Assembly: GCA_045540335.1 (NCBI GenBank)
Contig: JAZQHC010000016.1
Location: 18,676 to 82,675, forward strand
Direction: 5' to 3'
Length of the DNA stretch: 64,000 nucleotides
From: RGIG7213 sp045540335
GTDB taxonomy: Bacteria > Bacillota > Clostridia > Oscillospirales > CAG-272
The position numbers and the translations under genes were made by a program. This document shows, piece after piece, positions 51,574 to 59,820 of this stretch. Positions within the stretch are counted from its first letter, which is position 1. Every line of letters begins with the position of its first letter. Under the pieces are notes generated by a model, which did no database searches, was not told the DNA's origin, and was given only the letters and a program-made list of their open reading frames with translations.

Positions 51574-52437
51574 ATGGCAAAAAAACCTGCAATGGGCAGG
51601 GGGCTTGAAGCAATTTTTGATTCGAACTCGACACAAGAAAATACCGGCGTTTCGGTTATAAGAATATCCGACATCGAACCAAACAAGGGCCAACCCCGAA
51701 AAACATTTGAAGAAAGCGCGCTGATAGAATTATCGCAATCTATCGCTGCACACGGCGTTATACAGCCCATCGCCGTACGTTCCACAGGAGATGGTTTTTA
51801 TAAAATAATAGCAGGCGAACGCAGATACCGCGCAGCAAAAATGGCAGGCCTTTCCGAAGTGCCCGCAATCGTTATGGAATTAGATGATAAAGCCGCCGCA
51901 GAGGTCGCTATAATTGAAAATATTCAAAGAGAAGACCTTTCCGTAGTTGAAGAGGCTATGGCATACCGAACATTACTTGATGAATACGATATCACGCAGG
52001 AAGAGCTTTCACAAAGGGTCGGCAAATCACGTTCTACTATTGCAAACGTTTTGCGCGTACTTGACTTGCCGGAAGAGCTTCAAAAGCTGTTAAGCGAAGA
52101 AAAAATAACATTGGGGCACGCAAAGGCTTTAATGGGGTTGAAATACCGTGAAGATATGATAAAAGCCGCAGAACGCGTATGCAATCTGTCGTTAAACGTT
52201 CGTGCAACGGAATCATTGGTAAGAAAAATTAACGCTTCGTATAACGAGCAACCCGTTCAAGACGAGAATACTTTAAGCTATAACAAGGCGCTTACCAAAC
52301 ATTTGTTCGATTTGTCGGGCAGGCGCGTCCACATAGGTACGGGCAAGAAAAAAACGCTTGAAATATCCTACGACGATACCGAAGATCTTGAATCACTTCT
52401 GAAGCAGATTTTCGGTGAAAACGCATTCGATTTCTAA
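51574..52437 (+). CDS. parB: ParB/Spo0J chromosome-partitioning protein
   Basis: A 287-residue protein: the CTP-binding region with QPRKTFEESAL and the box GERRYRAAKMAG, then the NIQREDLSVVEEA motif and a helix-turn-helix (TQEELSQRVGKSRSTIANVLR) for parS binding, with a C-terminal dimerisation domain. It loads on the three parS sites just upstream and slides as a clamp. It has its own promoter after the parA terminator. Confidence 0.97.
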   Translation: MAKKPAMGRGLEAIFDSNSTQENTGVSVIRISDIEPNKGQPRKTFEESALIELSQSIAAHGVIQPIAVRSTGDGFYKIIAGERRYRAAKMAGLSEVPAIVMELDDKAAAEVAIIENIQREDLSVVEEAMAYRTLLDEYDITQEELSQRVGKSRSTIANVLRVLDLPEELQKLLSEEKITLGHAKALMGLKYREDMIKAAERVCNLSLNVRATESLVRKINASYNEQPVQDENTLSYNKALTKHLFDLSGRRVHIGTGKKKTLEISYDDTEDLESLLKQIFGENAFDF

Positions 52438-52525
52438 TTTTTATCGTTTTGCGATAAAAATATGACTAAAATTTTAAATGCGTTAATAATTTTTCAAATA
52501 TATATGTAAAATTATATATTATACT

Positions 52526-52563
52526 ATTCGGAACAAGTTATAGTCCGAATTGTTGATTTTTTT
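52526..52563 (+). terminator. Hairpin and T tract in the parB-serS gap
   Basis: The 52438-52671 gap is non-coding and AT-rich. It holds this stem (ATTCGGA 52526-52532 with TCCGAAT 52544-52550), followed after six bases by seven T, plus a weak stem at 52438-52460 and a GCTTCAA/TTGAAGC hairpin at 52613-52631. It could be the parB terminator or an attenuator of serS. No T-box GGGTGG-type core was seen. Confidence 0.5.
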
Positions 52564-52671
52564 CCCAAAACACTATATGTTGTGCAAAAGGCTAAATATA
52601 CGATTTTTTAAAGCTTCAACCGATTTGAAGCATCTATTCGTTAAGGCGAAACACAGAAAGGAACGATTACA

Positions 52672-53958
52672 ATGATAGACATTAAGCTTATTAGGGAAAA
52701 CCCCGATTTGGTAAGAGAAAATATAAAAAAGAAATTCCAAGACCACAAGCTTCCCCTTGTAGATGAAGCGGCAGAGCTTGATAAGGCAAGCCGTGCATTT
52801 CAAAAAGAAGCAGACGATCTTCGCGCCGAAAGAAACAAGTATTCAAAGCAGATCGGCATGTGCATGAAATCAGGCGATAAAGCAGGCGCAGAAGAATTAA
52901 AAGCAAAGGTTACCGCAGCCGCAGAAAGGCTTGCACAGCTTGAAAGCCTTGAAACTGAATACGCTGAAAAACTTAAAAACGTAATGATGCGCATACCCAA
53001 CATTATAGCAGATGACGTGCCCGTTGGCAAAGACGACAGCTGCAACGTTGAAATAGAAAAGTTTGGCGAACCTGTTGTGCCTGAATTTGAAATACCGTAC
53101 CACACGGATATAATGGAAAAATTCGACGGTATCGACCTTGATGCCGCACGCAGAGTTGCAGGAAACGGATTTTACTACCTTTGCGGAGATATTGCAAGAC
53201 TGCATTCAGCAGTTATAACGTATGCACGCGATTTTATGATCGCAAGAGGATTTACGTACTGCATTCCGCCCTTTATGATCCGTTCTGACGTTGTTACCGG
53301 CGTTATGAGCTTTGACGAAATGAGCGCCATGATGTACAAAATAGAAGGGGAAGACCTTTATCTTATCGGCACAAGCGAGCACTCTATGATAGGCAGATAC
53401 ATTGATACTATTATTGACGAGGCAAAGCTTCCCTACGCACTTACAAGCTATTCACCCTGCTTCCGCAAGGAAAAAGGCGCACACGGCATTGAAGAACGCG
53501 GCGTATATCGCATACACCAATTCGAAAAACAGGAAATGATCGTTATCTGCAAGCCCGAAGAAAGCACCGTTTGGTTTGACAAGCTGTGGAAAAACACGGT
53601 TGACTTGTTCAGAACGCTTGATATTCCCGTAAGAACGTTGGAATGCTGTTCGGGCGACTTGGCAGACCTTAAAGTAAAATCGCTTGACGTAGAGGCTTGG
53701 AGCCCCAGACAAAAGAAATATTTCGAGGTAGGCTCTTGCTCGAACTTAGGCGATGCACAAGCACGCAGATTGAAAATAAGGGTTAACGGCGAAAGCGGCA
53801 AGTACTTTGCACACACGCTGAACAACACGGTCGTTGCGCCGCCGAGAATGTTGATAGCATTTTTGGAAAACAACCTTAACGAAGACGGTTCGGTTAACAT
53901 TCCCGAAGCTCTTCGCCCCTACATGGGCGGTGTTGAAAAGTTAACACCCGTAAAGTAA
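52672..53958 (+). CDS. serS: Seryl-tRNA synthetase
   Basis: A 428-residue class II synthetase of standard length. It has the N-terminal antiparallel coiled coil (about 25-105), motif 2 FRKEKGAHGIEERGVYRIHQF, the GTSEHSMIGRY loop and motif 3 near the end (NNTVVAPPRMLIAFLENN). It charges tRNA-Ser and tRNA-Sec. GAAAGGAACG precedes the ATG. A hypothetical membrane protein gene follows immediately. Confidence 0.97.
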   Translation: MIDIKLIRENPDLVRENIKKKFQDHKLPLVDEAAELDKASRAFQKEADDLRAERNKYSKQIGMCMKSGDKAGAEELKAKVTAAAERLAQLESLETEYAEKLKNVMMRIPNIIADDVPVGKDDSCNVEIEKFGEPVVPEFEIPYHTDIMEKFDGIDLDAARRVAGNGFYYLCGDIARLHSAVITYARDFMIARGFTYCIPPFMIRSDVVTGVMSFDEMSAMMYKIEGEDLYLIGTSEHSMIGRYIDTIIDEAKLPYALTSYSPCFRKEKGAHGIEERGVYRIHQFEKQEMIVICKPEESTVWFDKLWKNTVDLFRTLDIPVRTLECCSGDLADLKVKSLDVEAWSPRQKKYFEVGSCSNLGDAQARRLKIRVNGESGKYFAHTLNNTVVAPPRMLIAFLENNLNEDGSVNIPEALRPYMGGVEKLTPVK

Positions 53959-53962
53959 ATTG

Positions 53963-54451
53963 ATGAGTTATTTAACTTTCGTATTACCCGAATTTGCCAA
54001 ATCCATAGACACTATCGCCTGGTGCGTATTCGGCGGTGTTATCGTAGGGGCGGCAATGTCGGTATATTTTAAGGAAATATTGGGCGCTTTTATCCGATAT
54101 ATAATCAAAAACGGCAGCAATTCGCCCGAAAACGCCGTTGCACTTGAGGAAACAAAGTATAAAAATAACTTTGCCGTGTGCAACGCAATAAGAAAAGGCA
54201 CGTACAAGCACGTATTGAAATACGTCGATCCCGATGATGATAAGCTTACAGAAAAGCAGCTGTTGCTGAAAAGGAAGTACTACATTCCGCAAGATCTTGT
54301 TTTCGAAGCGGAAAATATCTTCAGTAAAAGCGGTACAAACTGGTTTGCACTTATATTAACTGTGGTTTTATTCTTCGGCGTGGCATTGCTTTCATTGGTT
54401 ATCGTGCCCGATCTGATAACGATGCTTAACAATTTTCTTGCATCGCTTTAA
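53963..54451 (+). CDS. Hypothetical two-helix membrane protein
   Basis: A 162-residue protein with an N-terminal helix (about 16-36), a charged cytoplasmic middle and a C-terminal helix (about 130-155). I do not recognise the family. It starts four bases after serS with a weak ribosome site, suggesting coupling, and is followed by the MORN-repeat gene. Confidence 0.72.
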   Translation: MSYLTFVLPEFAKSIDTIAWCVFGGVIVGAAMSVYFKEILGAFIRYIIKNGSNSPENAVALEETKYKNNFAVCNAIRKGTYKHVLKYVDPDDDKLTEKQLLLKRKYYIPQDLVFEAENIFSKSGTNWFALILTVVLFFGVALLSLVIVPDLITMLNNFLASL

Positions 54452-54497
54452 AGCACCTATATCCTGATATCAAGGAAAGGAACGGTGAATATGTAAA

Positions 54498-55295
54498 ATG
54501 CACCGAAATTTCAAAAACAGTACTGCCAAGATAGTAATTATTATTCTCGTCGGCGCACTTGCTGTTGCAGGGCTGATATACGGAATAATATACGCAACGG
54601 GATATCGCGTTATTACCTACCGCGCAGAAAGCGGGGAAATAAAGTTTTACGGCAAGGTTGATGACAACGGCGCCCCATACGACGGAACGATATATTACCC
54701 GGACGGCACATCAGGCGTTATTGATGGAGAAAAGAATACTATCACATACTCTAACGGTGACGTTTACGTAGGGCAGATAGTTGAACTTAAACGCCACGGC
54801 GACGGAAAAATAACCTTTGCAAGCGGCGAGACCTACGAAGGCCAATTTGCAGACGACCGCATAACGGGAACGGGCAAATACACGTACGCAAGCGCCATTG
54901 GCGATATTTACGAAGGCGAGTTTAAAAACGGCAAGCGCGACGGCCAAGGTAAATACACCTGGGCAGACGGCAGCGTTTACGAAGGCAGCTACAAAAACGA
55001 CAAAAAGCACGGCCGGGGTAAATACACCTGGGCAGACGGCGGCAGCTACGAAGGCACGTACGAAAACGACTGCAAGCATGGCAAAGGCAAATACGTATAT
55101 GCAAACGGCGATATTTACGAAGGCGATTTTGTAAACGACGTAAGGCAAGGTCAGGGCATATACACCTGGGCAAACGGCGAATATTATATCGGCGAATTTG
55201 CCAAAAACATGATGGAAGGAAAAGGCACGTATTTCTGGCCGTCCGGCAGAACGTACGAAGGCACTTTTTCACAAAACAAAATAGTTTGGGACTAA
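54498..55295 (+). CDS. Membrane-anchored MORN-repeat protein
   Basis: A 265-residue protein with a basic N-terminus, a membrane helix (about 11-32) and, from about residue 65, eight MORN repeats of the form YEGxxxNxxxHGxGKYTWxxGxx. MORN repeats form an extended beta-sheet rod that can bind lipids, polysaccharide or partners. The repeat part is predicted to be outside the membrane. An AUG-UAA pair (54491-54496) lies just before the start, after an AAGGAAAGG site. The gene is isolated from other envelope genes, so its role is unknown. Confidence 0.86.
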   Translation: MHRNFKNSTAKIVIIILVGALAVAGLIYGIIYATGYRVITYRAESGEIKFYGKVDDNGAPYDGTIYYPDGTSGVIDGEKNTITYSNGDVYVGQIVELKRHGDGKITFASGETYEGQFADDRITGTGKYTYASAIGDIYEGEFKNGKRDGQGKYTWADGSVYEGSYKNDKKHGRGKYTWADGGSYEGTYENDCKHGKGKYVYANGDIYEGDFVNDVRQGQGIYTWANGEYYIGEFAKNMMEGKGTYFWPSGRTYEGTFSQNKIVWD

Positions 55296-55350
55296 TAAAA
55301 AAAGCGGCTGCCGCACATAGGAAACATGACTTTCTTATATGCGACAGCCG
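55296..55350 (-). terminator. Terminator of the GH4 gene
   Basis: A long interrupted hairpin (CGGCTG 55305-55310 with CAGCCG 55345-55350, plus inner pairing) is followed on the minus strand by a T run. It also ends the convergent MORN transcript region, though the plus-strand T tail is poor. Confidence 0.75.
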
Positions 55351-55363
55351 AAGGACCGTTTAA

Positions 55364-56692
55364 TTAGTGATATTTGGGCAGATAATCGCCGTGTGCCTCG
55401 ATAAGCTCGTCACACAGCTTTACGATATCGTCTATCGAAAGCTCGGCGGCGGTATGCGGCTCTAACATTGCTGCTTGATATATAATATCTTTTTTCTTCG
55501 TTACGGCAGCCTCTATCGTAAGCAACTGCGGGTTGATATTCGTCATATTCATTGCCGCAAGCACGGTGGGCAATCTGCCAACCTTGCAAGGCTGAATGCC
55601 TGCTTTGTTAACAAGGCAAGGAACCTCTACGCACGCTTCGCGCGGAAGGTTTTCGATAAGCCCGTCGTTAAGCACATTTCCGCCTATTTTATACGCCGTA
55701 TCGGTTACGATTGCATTCATTATTCTTGAAGCGTATTCGTGCGTTCTTGTATGCGTAACGTTTCCGCTTACATATTCTTCTTTTGCAGATTTCCATCTGT
55801 CTATTTGAACCACACAGCGGCGCGGATACTCGTCAAGCGGGATATTATATCTTTGTATCAATTCGGGGTATTTATCCTTTATAAACAAGCAGTTATACTC
55901 TGCATTATGCTCGCTTGATTCGGTGCAGTAATATCCAAAACGGCGCACGTATTCAAGGCGAACAAGGTCGTGCCGCGCATTTTCATACTTATCCTCATCA
56001 AGCGCTTCCGACGCCCTGCGTCTTATTTCGGGATAAAGGTCGTTTCCGTCGGCATCGCGTAATTCCAAAAGCCAGCCCATGTGGTTTATACCTGCTATTT
56101 TCTCTTGCAGGGGCTCTTTTGCCGTCATATGCAAGTGGTTCAGCAATCCGCGCGAGCATACTTGAACGCTGTGGCACAAGCCAACGGTTTTTATGCCCGT
56201 ATATCTTAACATATATCCCGTAAGCATTGCCATGGGGTTCGTATAGTTAAGGAAATACGCATCGGGGCATACCTCCTCCATATCTCTTGCAAAATCTTCC
56301 ATAACGGGAATCGTTCTTAACGCGCGGAAGATTCCGCCGATGCCAAGCGTATCGGCTATGGTTTGGCGCAAGCCGTATTTTTTCGGTATTTCAAAATCTA
56401 TCACTGTTGACGGTTCGTATCCGCCTACCTGAATAGCGTTAACAACGAAATCTGCACCGCGCAATGCGTTTTTGCGTTGTTCTACCCCAAGATATTTTTC
56501 AATTTTTGCTTTTCCGCCGTTGATATTTTCATTCAACGCGGTAACCATAACGTACGATTCTTCAAGACGAACAGCGTCGATATCGTACAATGCGATAGTA
56601 AAATCGCAAAGCGCTTCTGTAAGCATTGCGTCGCCCAACACATTTTTGGCAAACACGGTGCTTCCCGCGCCCATGAAAGTAATTTTTCCCAT
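55364..56692 (-). CDS. GH4-family glycoside hydrolase (alpha-galactosidase/alpha-glucosidase type)
   Basis: A 442-residue protein with the NAD-binding GAGSTVFAKNVLGD motif at the N-terminus and the GH4 metal motif region VGLCHSVQ, with NYTNPMAMLT just before. The CHSV form is typical of alpha-galactosidase-like GH4 enzymes and distinguishes it from the 6-phospho-beta-glucosidases. Catalysis uses NAD+ and Mn2+ by an oxidation-elimination route. The promoter carries a large palindrome. Substrate specificity is inferred. Confidence 0.9.
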   Translation of the reverse strand: MGKITFMGAGSTVFAKNVLGDAMLTEALCDFTIALYDIDAVRLEESYVMVTALNENINGGKAKIEKYLGVEQRKNALRGADFVVNAIQVGGYEPSTVIDFEIPKKYGLRQTIADTLGIGGIFRALRTIPVMEDFARDMEEVCPDAYFLNYTNPMAMLTGYMLRYTGIKTVGLCHSVQVCSRGLLNHLHMTAKEPLQEKIAGINHMGWLLELRDADGNDLYPEIRRRASEALDEDKYENARHDLVRLEYVRRFGYYCTESSEHNAEYNCLFIKDKYPELIQRYNIPLDEYPRRCVVQIDRWKSAKEEYVSGNVTHTRTHEYASRIMNAIVTDTAYKIGGNVLNDGLIENLPREACVEVPCLVNKAGIQPCKVGRLPTVLAAMNMTNINPQLLTIEAAVTKKKDIIYQAAMLEPHTAAELSIDDIVKLCDELIEAHGDYLPKYH

Positions 56693-56757
56693 TACTGATA
56701 CCTACCTTGCACACTTTCTAATTGTTGTGAATTCAATCAAAAAACATTAAAAATAAC

Positions 56758-56786
56758 TATATATTGATTGTTGAAATCAATATATA
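56758..56786. promoter_or_regulatory. Perfect 12-bp inverted repeat in the GH4 promoter region
   Basis: TATATATTGATT (56758-56769) and AATCAATATATA (56775-56786) flank a five-base centre. It lies four bases downstream of the -10 box of the GH4 promoter, a repressor position. Confidence 0.75.
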
Positions 56787-56789
56787 TTA

Positions 56790-56818
56790 AGTATAATAAA
56801 TAACTTAACCTTTGTCAA
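56790..56818 (-). promoter_or_regulatory. Consensus promoter of the GH4 gene
   Basis: On the minus strand TTGACA (56813-56818) and TATACT (56790-56795) are spaced 17 bases. Confidence 0.85.
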
Positions 56819-56924
56819 TCCCTCTTGCGAAAAAAACGGAATATTTTCGCAAGGTTTTGAATATATATTGAACACGCTTGAATATTTTTCGGCAAGCGAC
56901 AAAATCAAGAAAGGATGAATAACA

Positions 56925-58355
56925 TTGAAAGGAATAATATCGGCGCTGGCAACAGTGCTTACCATCGCCATAATGATTCCCCTTGTTCTTACAAGCGCAT
57001 ATTTCGAGCCGACGGAATCCCTTCCGCTTTCACAAAACACGGAAAAGAACACCGAAAGCGATCCTGATGAAAACGCCAAAGGCGATATACCTGCAATCAG
57101 TGAAGATTCCATTACGCAATCAACAGAACGCGATGATGCATTCATTTTCGGAATTGAAGAAGACGACGGCTTTGCTTTATCCCCATTATTTCAGAACATT
57201 ATAAACATGGGCTCGCTTAAAGACGAGGAATCAGACCAAACACAGGAAAAAGAAGAAGAACAGCTTCCCGAATCGGGCGATGAAACGAACGAAGAAATAA
57301 CAGACGAACCGCAGATCGAGGAAACCGAGAAGGAAGACGAAGAAGCACAAGCACCCGAAACAGACGATGAAATCGAAAAGGAAGAAGAAAAAACAGAATC
57401 CGTACCCGAAAAGCTTCCCAATTTCAACGTTTCTTTCGATAAAGATCTTGCCGCCAAGGAGGATGAAACCTCTATCAAGGTATATATGCACAAAACCAAG
57501 TCTTACAAGTATATGTCCCTTACGGAATATCTGTACGGCGTGGTAGTTGCCGAAATGCCCGCATATTTTGAAATCGAAGCACTTAAATCGCAGGCTATCG
57601 CGTGCAGATCTATCTCGCTTTACAAAATGGTAAACGGCAACTTCAACGCAGACCGCCACGGAAGCGGCGGTGCGCACATATGCACTTACAGCGGCCACTG
57701 CCAATCGTACATTTCGTACGAGGAAGCCGTAGAAAAATGGGGCAAGGCGTATGCAGACAGCATTTTTGAAAAGGTGCGCCCTGCAATCGACGCTACGAAA
57801 GGCATGGTAATGACGTACGACGGTCAACCGATCGACGCGGCATACCACTCTATGTCTTACAAATATACAGACGACGTTAAAAACGTATGGCCCACCTGCA
57901 CGCACCCGTATCTGCAATCTGTTTCTTCCCCCGAAAACGATGATTTCGACGGGGTAGATACAAGCGAAACGATAAGTGCGGATAAATTCAAAAAGAATAT
58001 TTCAGCTAAAAGCAAATCGGCAGAATTTTCGTCTGATCCCGCTAAATGGATAGGCAAAATAACATATAACAAAAGCGGAAGAATAGATACGATAGTAATA
58101 GGCGGCGTTTCCTTCACAGGTAGAGAAATACAATCCGTTTTCGGCTTGCGTGCGTCTAATTACACCATAAAATACAACGCGGAAGACGATGCTTTCACCA
58201 TCACCACCTACGGCAGGGGTCACGGCGTAGGAATGAGTCAGTACGGGGCAAACCTTCTTGCAAAAGACGGTTACACTTGCGAAGAAATACTGCTTCACTA
58301 TTACACAGGCGTTAAGATCGAAAGCTTTGCTTTTGCAGATACCATTAAAAAATGA
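56925..58355 (+). CDS. spoIID: SpoIID/LytB-domain protein, stage II sporulation protein D type
   Basis: A 476-residue protein: N-terminal membrane or signal helix (about 4-24), an acidic low-complexity linker (about 25-160), then the SpoIID domain with VVAEMPAYFEIEALKSQAIA (catalytic Glu), YHSMS and GRGHGVGMSQYGAN. SpoIID is a lytic transglycosylase needed for engulfment. A TTG start at 56925 is used because AAAGGA precedes it and the next in-frame Met would cut into the helix; a nearby ATG at 56915 is in another frame. The linker is unusually long and acidic. It overlaps the following gene (ATGA). Confidence 0.9.
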   Translation: MKGIISALATVLTIAIMIPLVLTSAYFEPTESLPLSQNTEKNTESDPDENAKGDIPAISEDSITQSTERDDAFIFGIEEDDGFALSPLFQNIINMGSLKDEESDQTQEKEEEQLPESGDETNEEITDEPQIEETEKEDEEAQAPETDDEIEKEEEKTESVPEKLPNFNVSFDKDLAAKEDETSIKVYMHKTKSYKYMSLTEYLYGVVVAEMPAYFEIEALKSQAIACRSISLYKMVNGNFNADRHGSGGAHICTYSGHCQSYISYEEAVEKWGKAYADSIFEKVRPAIDATKGMVMTYDGQPIDAAYHSMSYKYTDDVKNVWPTCTHPYLQSVSSPENDDFDGVDTSETISADKFKKNISAKSKSAEFSSDPAKWIGKITYNKSGRIDTIVIGGVSFTGREIQSVFGLRASNYTIKYNAEDDAFTITTYGRGHGVGMSQYGANLLAKDGYTCEEILLHYYTGVKIESFAFADTIKK

Positions 58356-59125
58356 TACTTAACATATTGACCCTTGGCGATGTGGTAGGCACATCGTCGG
58401 TAGAAAAAATTCAATCCGCCTTGTGGGGGCTTCGCAAAAGTCTTGATCTGCATTTCGTCGTTATCAACGGCGAAAACGCGGCAGACGGCGGCGGTATAGA
58501 CGTAAAAAGTGCACGTGCCCTGCTTGATGCGGGCGCAGACGTAATAACCACCGGCAATCACACCTTCAAAAGGCGTGAAATACGCGAGTTTTTAGACGAT
58601 AACCCCTACATCGTCCGCCCGGGCAACTTTCCCGATGAAGTAAGCGGAAACGGTTATACCACGCTTGACGCTTTTGGCGTTCGCTTTTTGGTAATGAACG
58701 TAATGGGCGTTGTGTTTATGGAGCCTTTGGCTTGCCCCTTCCGCACGGTAGAAAAAATGCTTGCAAAAGCACCTGCGCACGACGTGTGCATTCTTGACGT
58801 GCACGGCGAATCCACCAGCGAAAAAATCGCAATGTCGCTGTACTTTGATGGAAAAATTGATATAATCTTCGGCACGCATACACACGTTCAAACGGCTGAC
58901 ATACGCGTAATGCCAAACGGCACGGGCTACGTTACAGACCTTGGCATGTGCGGCCCGGAGGATTCAGTTTTGGGCATAAAAAAAGAAAAAATATTTGAAA
59001 AGCTGATAACCCATATGCCAACGAAATTTGAAGTGGCGCAAACCCCCGTAAAGCTTCACGGCGCACTTTTTTCCTACGATACGGAGGTAAAAAAAGTTAT
59101 CAAGGCTGAATTGTTTGAATATTAA
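58352..59125 (+). CDS. YmdB-like metallophosphoesterase
   Basis: A 257-residue protein with the motifs of the YmdB/TIGR00282 family: LGDVVG, NGENAADGGG, TGNHTFKRRE, DVHGESTSEK and GTHTHVQTAD. YmdB is a dinuclear-metal phosphodiesterase acting on cyclic nucleotides, with effects on RNase Y and development in Bacillus. It is coupled to spoIID by a four-base overlap. Next comes a terminator. Confidence 0.93.
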   Translation: MILNILTLGDVVGTSSVEKIQSALWGLRKSLDLHFVVINGENAADGGGIDVKSARALLDAGADVITTGNHTFKRREIREFLDDNPYIVRPGNFPDEVSGNGYTTLDAFGVRFLVMNVMGVVFMEPLACPFRTVEKMLAKAPAHDVCILDVHGESTSEKIAMSLYFDGKIDIIFGTHTHVQTADIRVMPNGTGYVTDLGMCGPEDSVLGIKKEKIFEKLITHMPTKFEVAQTPVKLHGALFSYDTEVKKVIKAELFEY

Positions 59126-59130
59126 CCTAA

Positions 59131-59169
59131 AATCGGCACGATGCATGATCGTGCCGACTTTTTGTTTTT
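59131..59169 (+). terminator. Terminator of the spoIID-ymdB transcript
   Basis: A ten-base stem (59133-59142 with 59148-59157) is followed by a T-rich tail to 59169. Confidence 0.85.
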
Positions 59170-59332
59170 GCAATATGCAAGTAAAGTTTTTTGCATATAA
59201 CCGTTTTCCGCGCATGGCTTCTTCATCAATCAGCGTTAAGCCGTTGTACTTTCGCCCAATATAAGCAAAAGCGCCAACAAAAACGTTGACGCTTTAAAAC
59301 TATTCACAAAAACACGCAAAGAACTATTATTT

Positions 59333-59620
59333 TATTTTTTTCTTTTTGATAACGATAAACGCCGCAGCACCGCCCGCAATAACCACAACGCCTGCTGCAA
59401 CTGCTATTATTACAACCGTCAGCGAAGAATCTTCTTTTTTGGTGTATGTATCTTCATCATCCTCATCATCTTCATCGTCGTTTTTATCAGTCGGCTTTTT
59501 GGTTACCTTATAATTCTTCGTTTCAGAAGGATCGTTGGTTTGCAGATCTTCTGTAACTTGTGAAGTTTGCGTATCCTCTGCTTATCAATAATACAATAGC
59601 AATGATAATATACGTTTCAT
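59333..59620 (-). pseudogene. Broken gene for a small secreted or membrane protein, tandem stops near the start
   Basis: Read leftward from ATG 59620, the frame begins with 11 codons resembling a signal peptide (MKRILSLLLYY), then two stops (TGA 59585-59587, TAA 59582-59584). It continues open for 82 codons in the same frame: AEDTQTSQVTEDL..., an acidic Asp/Glu-rich stalk, a membrane helix (VVIIAVAAGVVVIAGGAAAF) and a KKKK end. The tail has no start codon of its own. It looks like a signal-peptide protein damaged by a small deletion and substitution, or reduced by loss of its main domain. Stop readthrough is a remote alternative. Confidence 0.6.
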
Positions 59621-59697
59621 CGCTTCAAGAGTTCGTTGCAAAATTGTCAAAATGCACAAAACCATGTGTAAATTTTCGGTAAACAAACGCTTTTTTT

Positions 59698-59723
59698 TTG
59701 AAAAAGTATAGACTTTTTTTCAA
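59698..59723 (+). promoter_or_regulatory. Hairpin upstream of ppdK
   Basis: TTGAAAAAGT-ATAG-ACTTTTTTTCAA is an imperfect inverted repeat in the 200-base non-coding leader before ppdK. The rest of 59621-59820 holds a TATACT (59736-59741) as a possible -10 with a poor -35, and GGAGG before the ATG. Confidence 0.4.
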
Positions 59724-59820
59724 TTTTGTGATATATATACTTTGATACACAGGGGAAAACGACTTGTAAAATACCCGTGTTCACTTAAATATGCAAATAA
59801 ATATATTTGGAGGATAAAAT

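Noticed and set aside
52438..52671. T-box leader before serS
   Set aside because: The stretch is too short and lacks the conserved antiterminator core; only simple hairpins are visible.
54830..55290. Regularly spaced similar sequences that might look like a CRISPR or tandem repeat array
   Set aside because: They are the DNA of protein-level MORN repeats, in frame throughout and too variable for CRISPR.
57231..57917. 228-codon minus-strand frame within spoIID
   Set aside because: It arises opposite the Glu/Asp-rich linker (GAA/GAT codons read as TTC/ATC); no start signal and no conservation expected.
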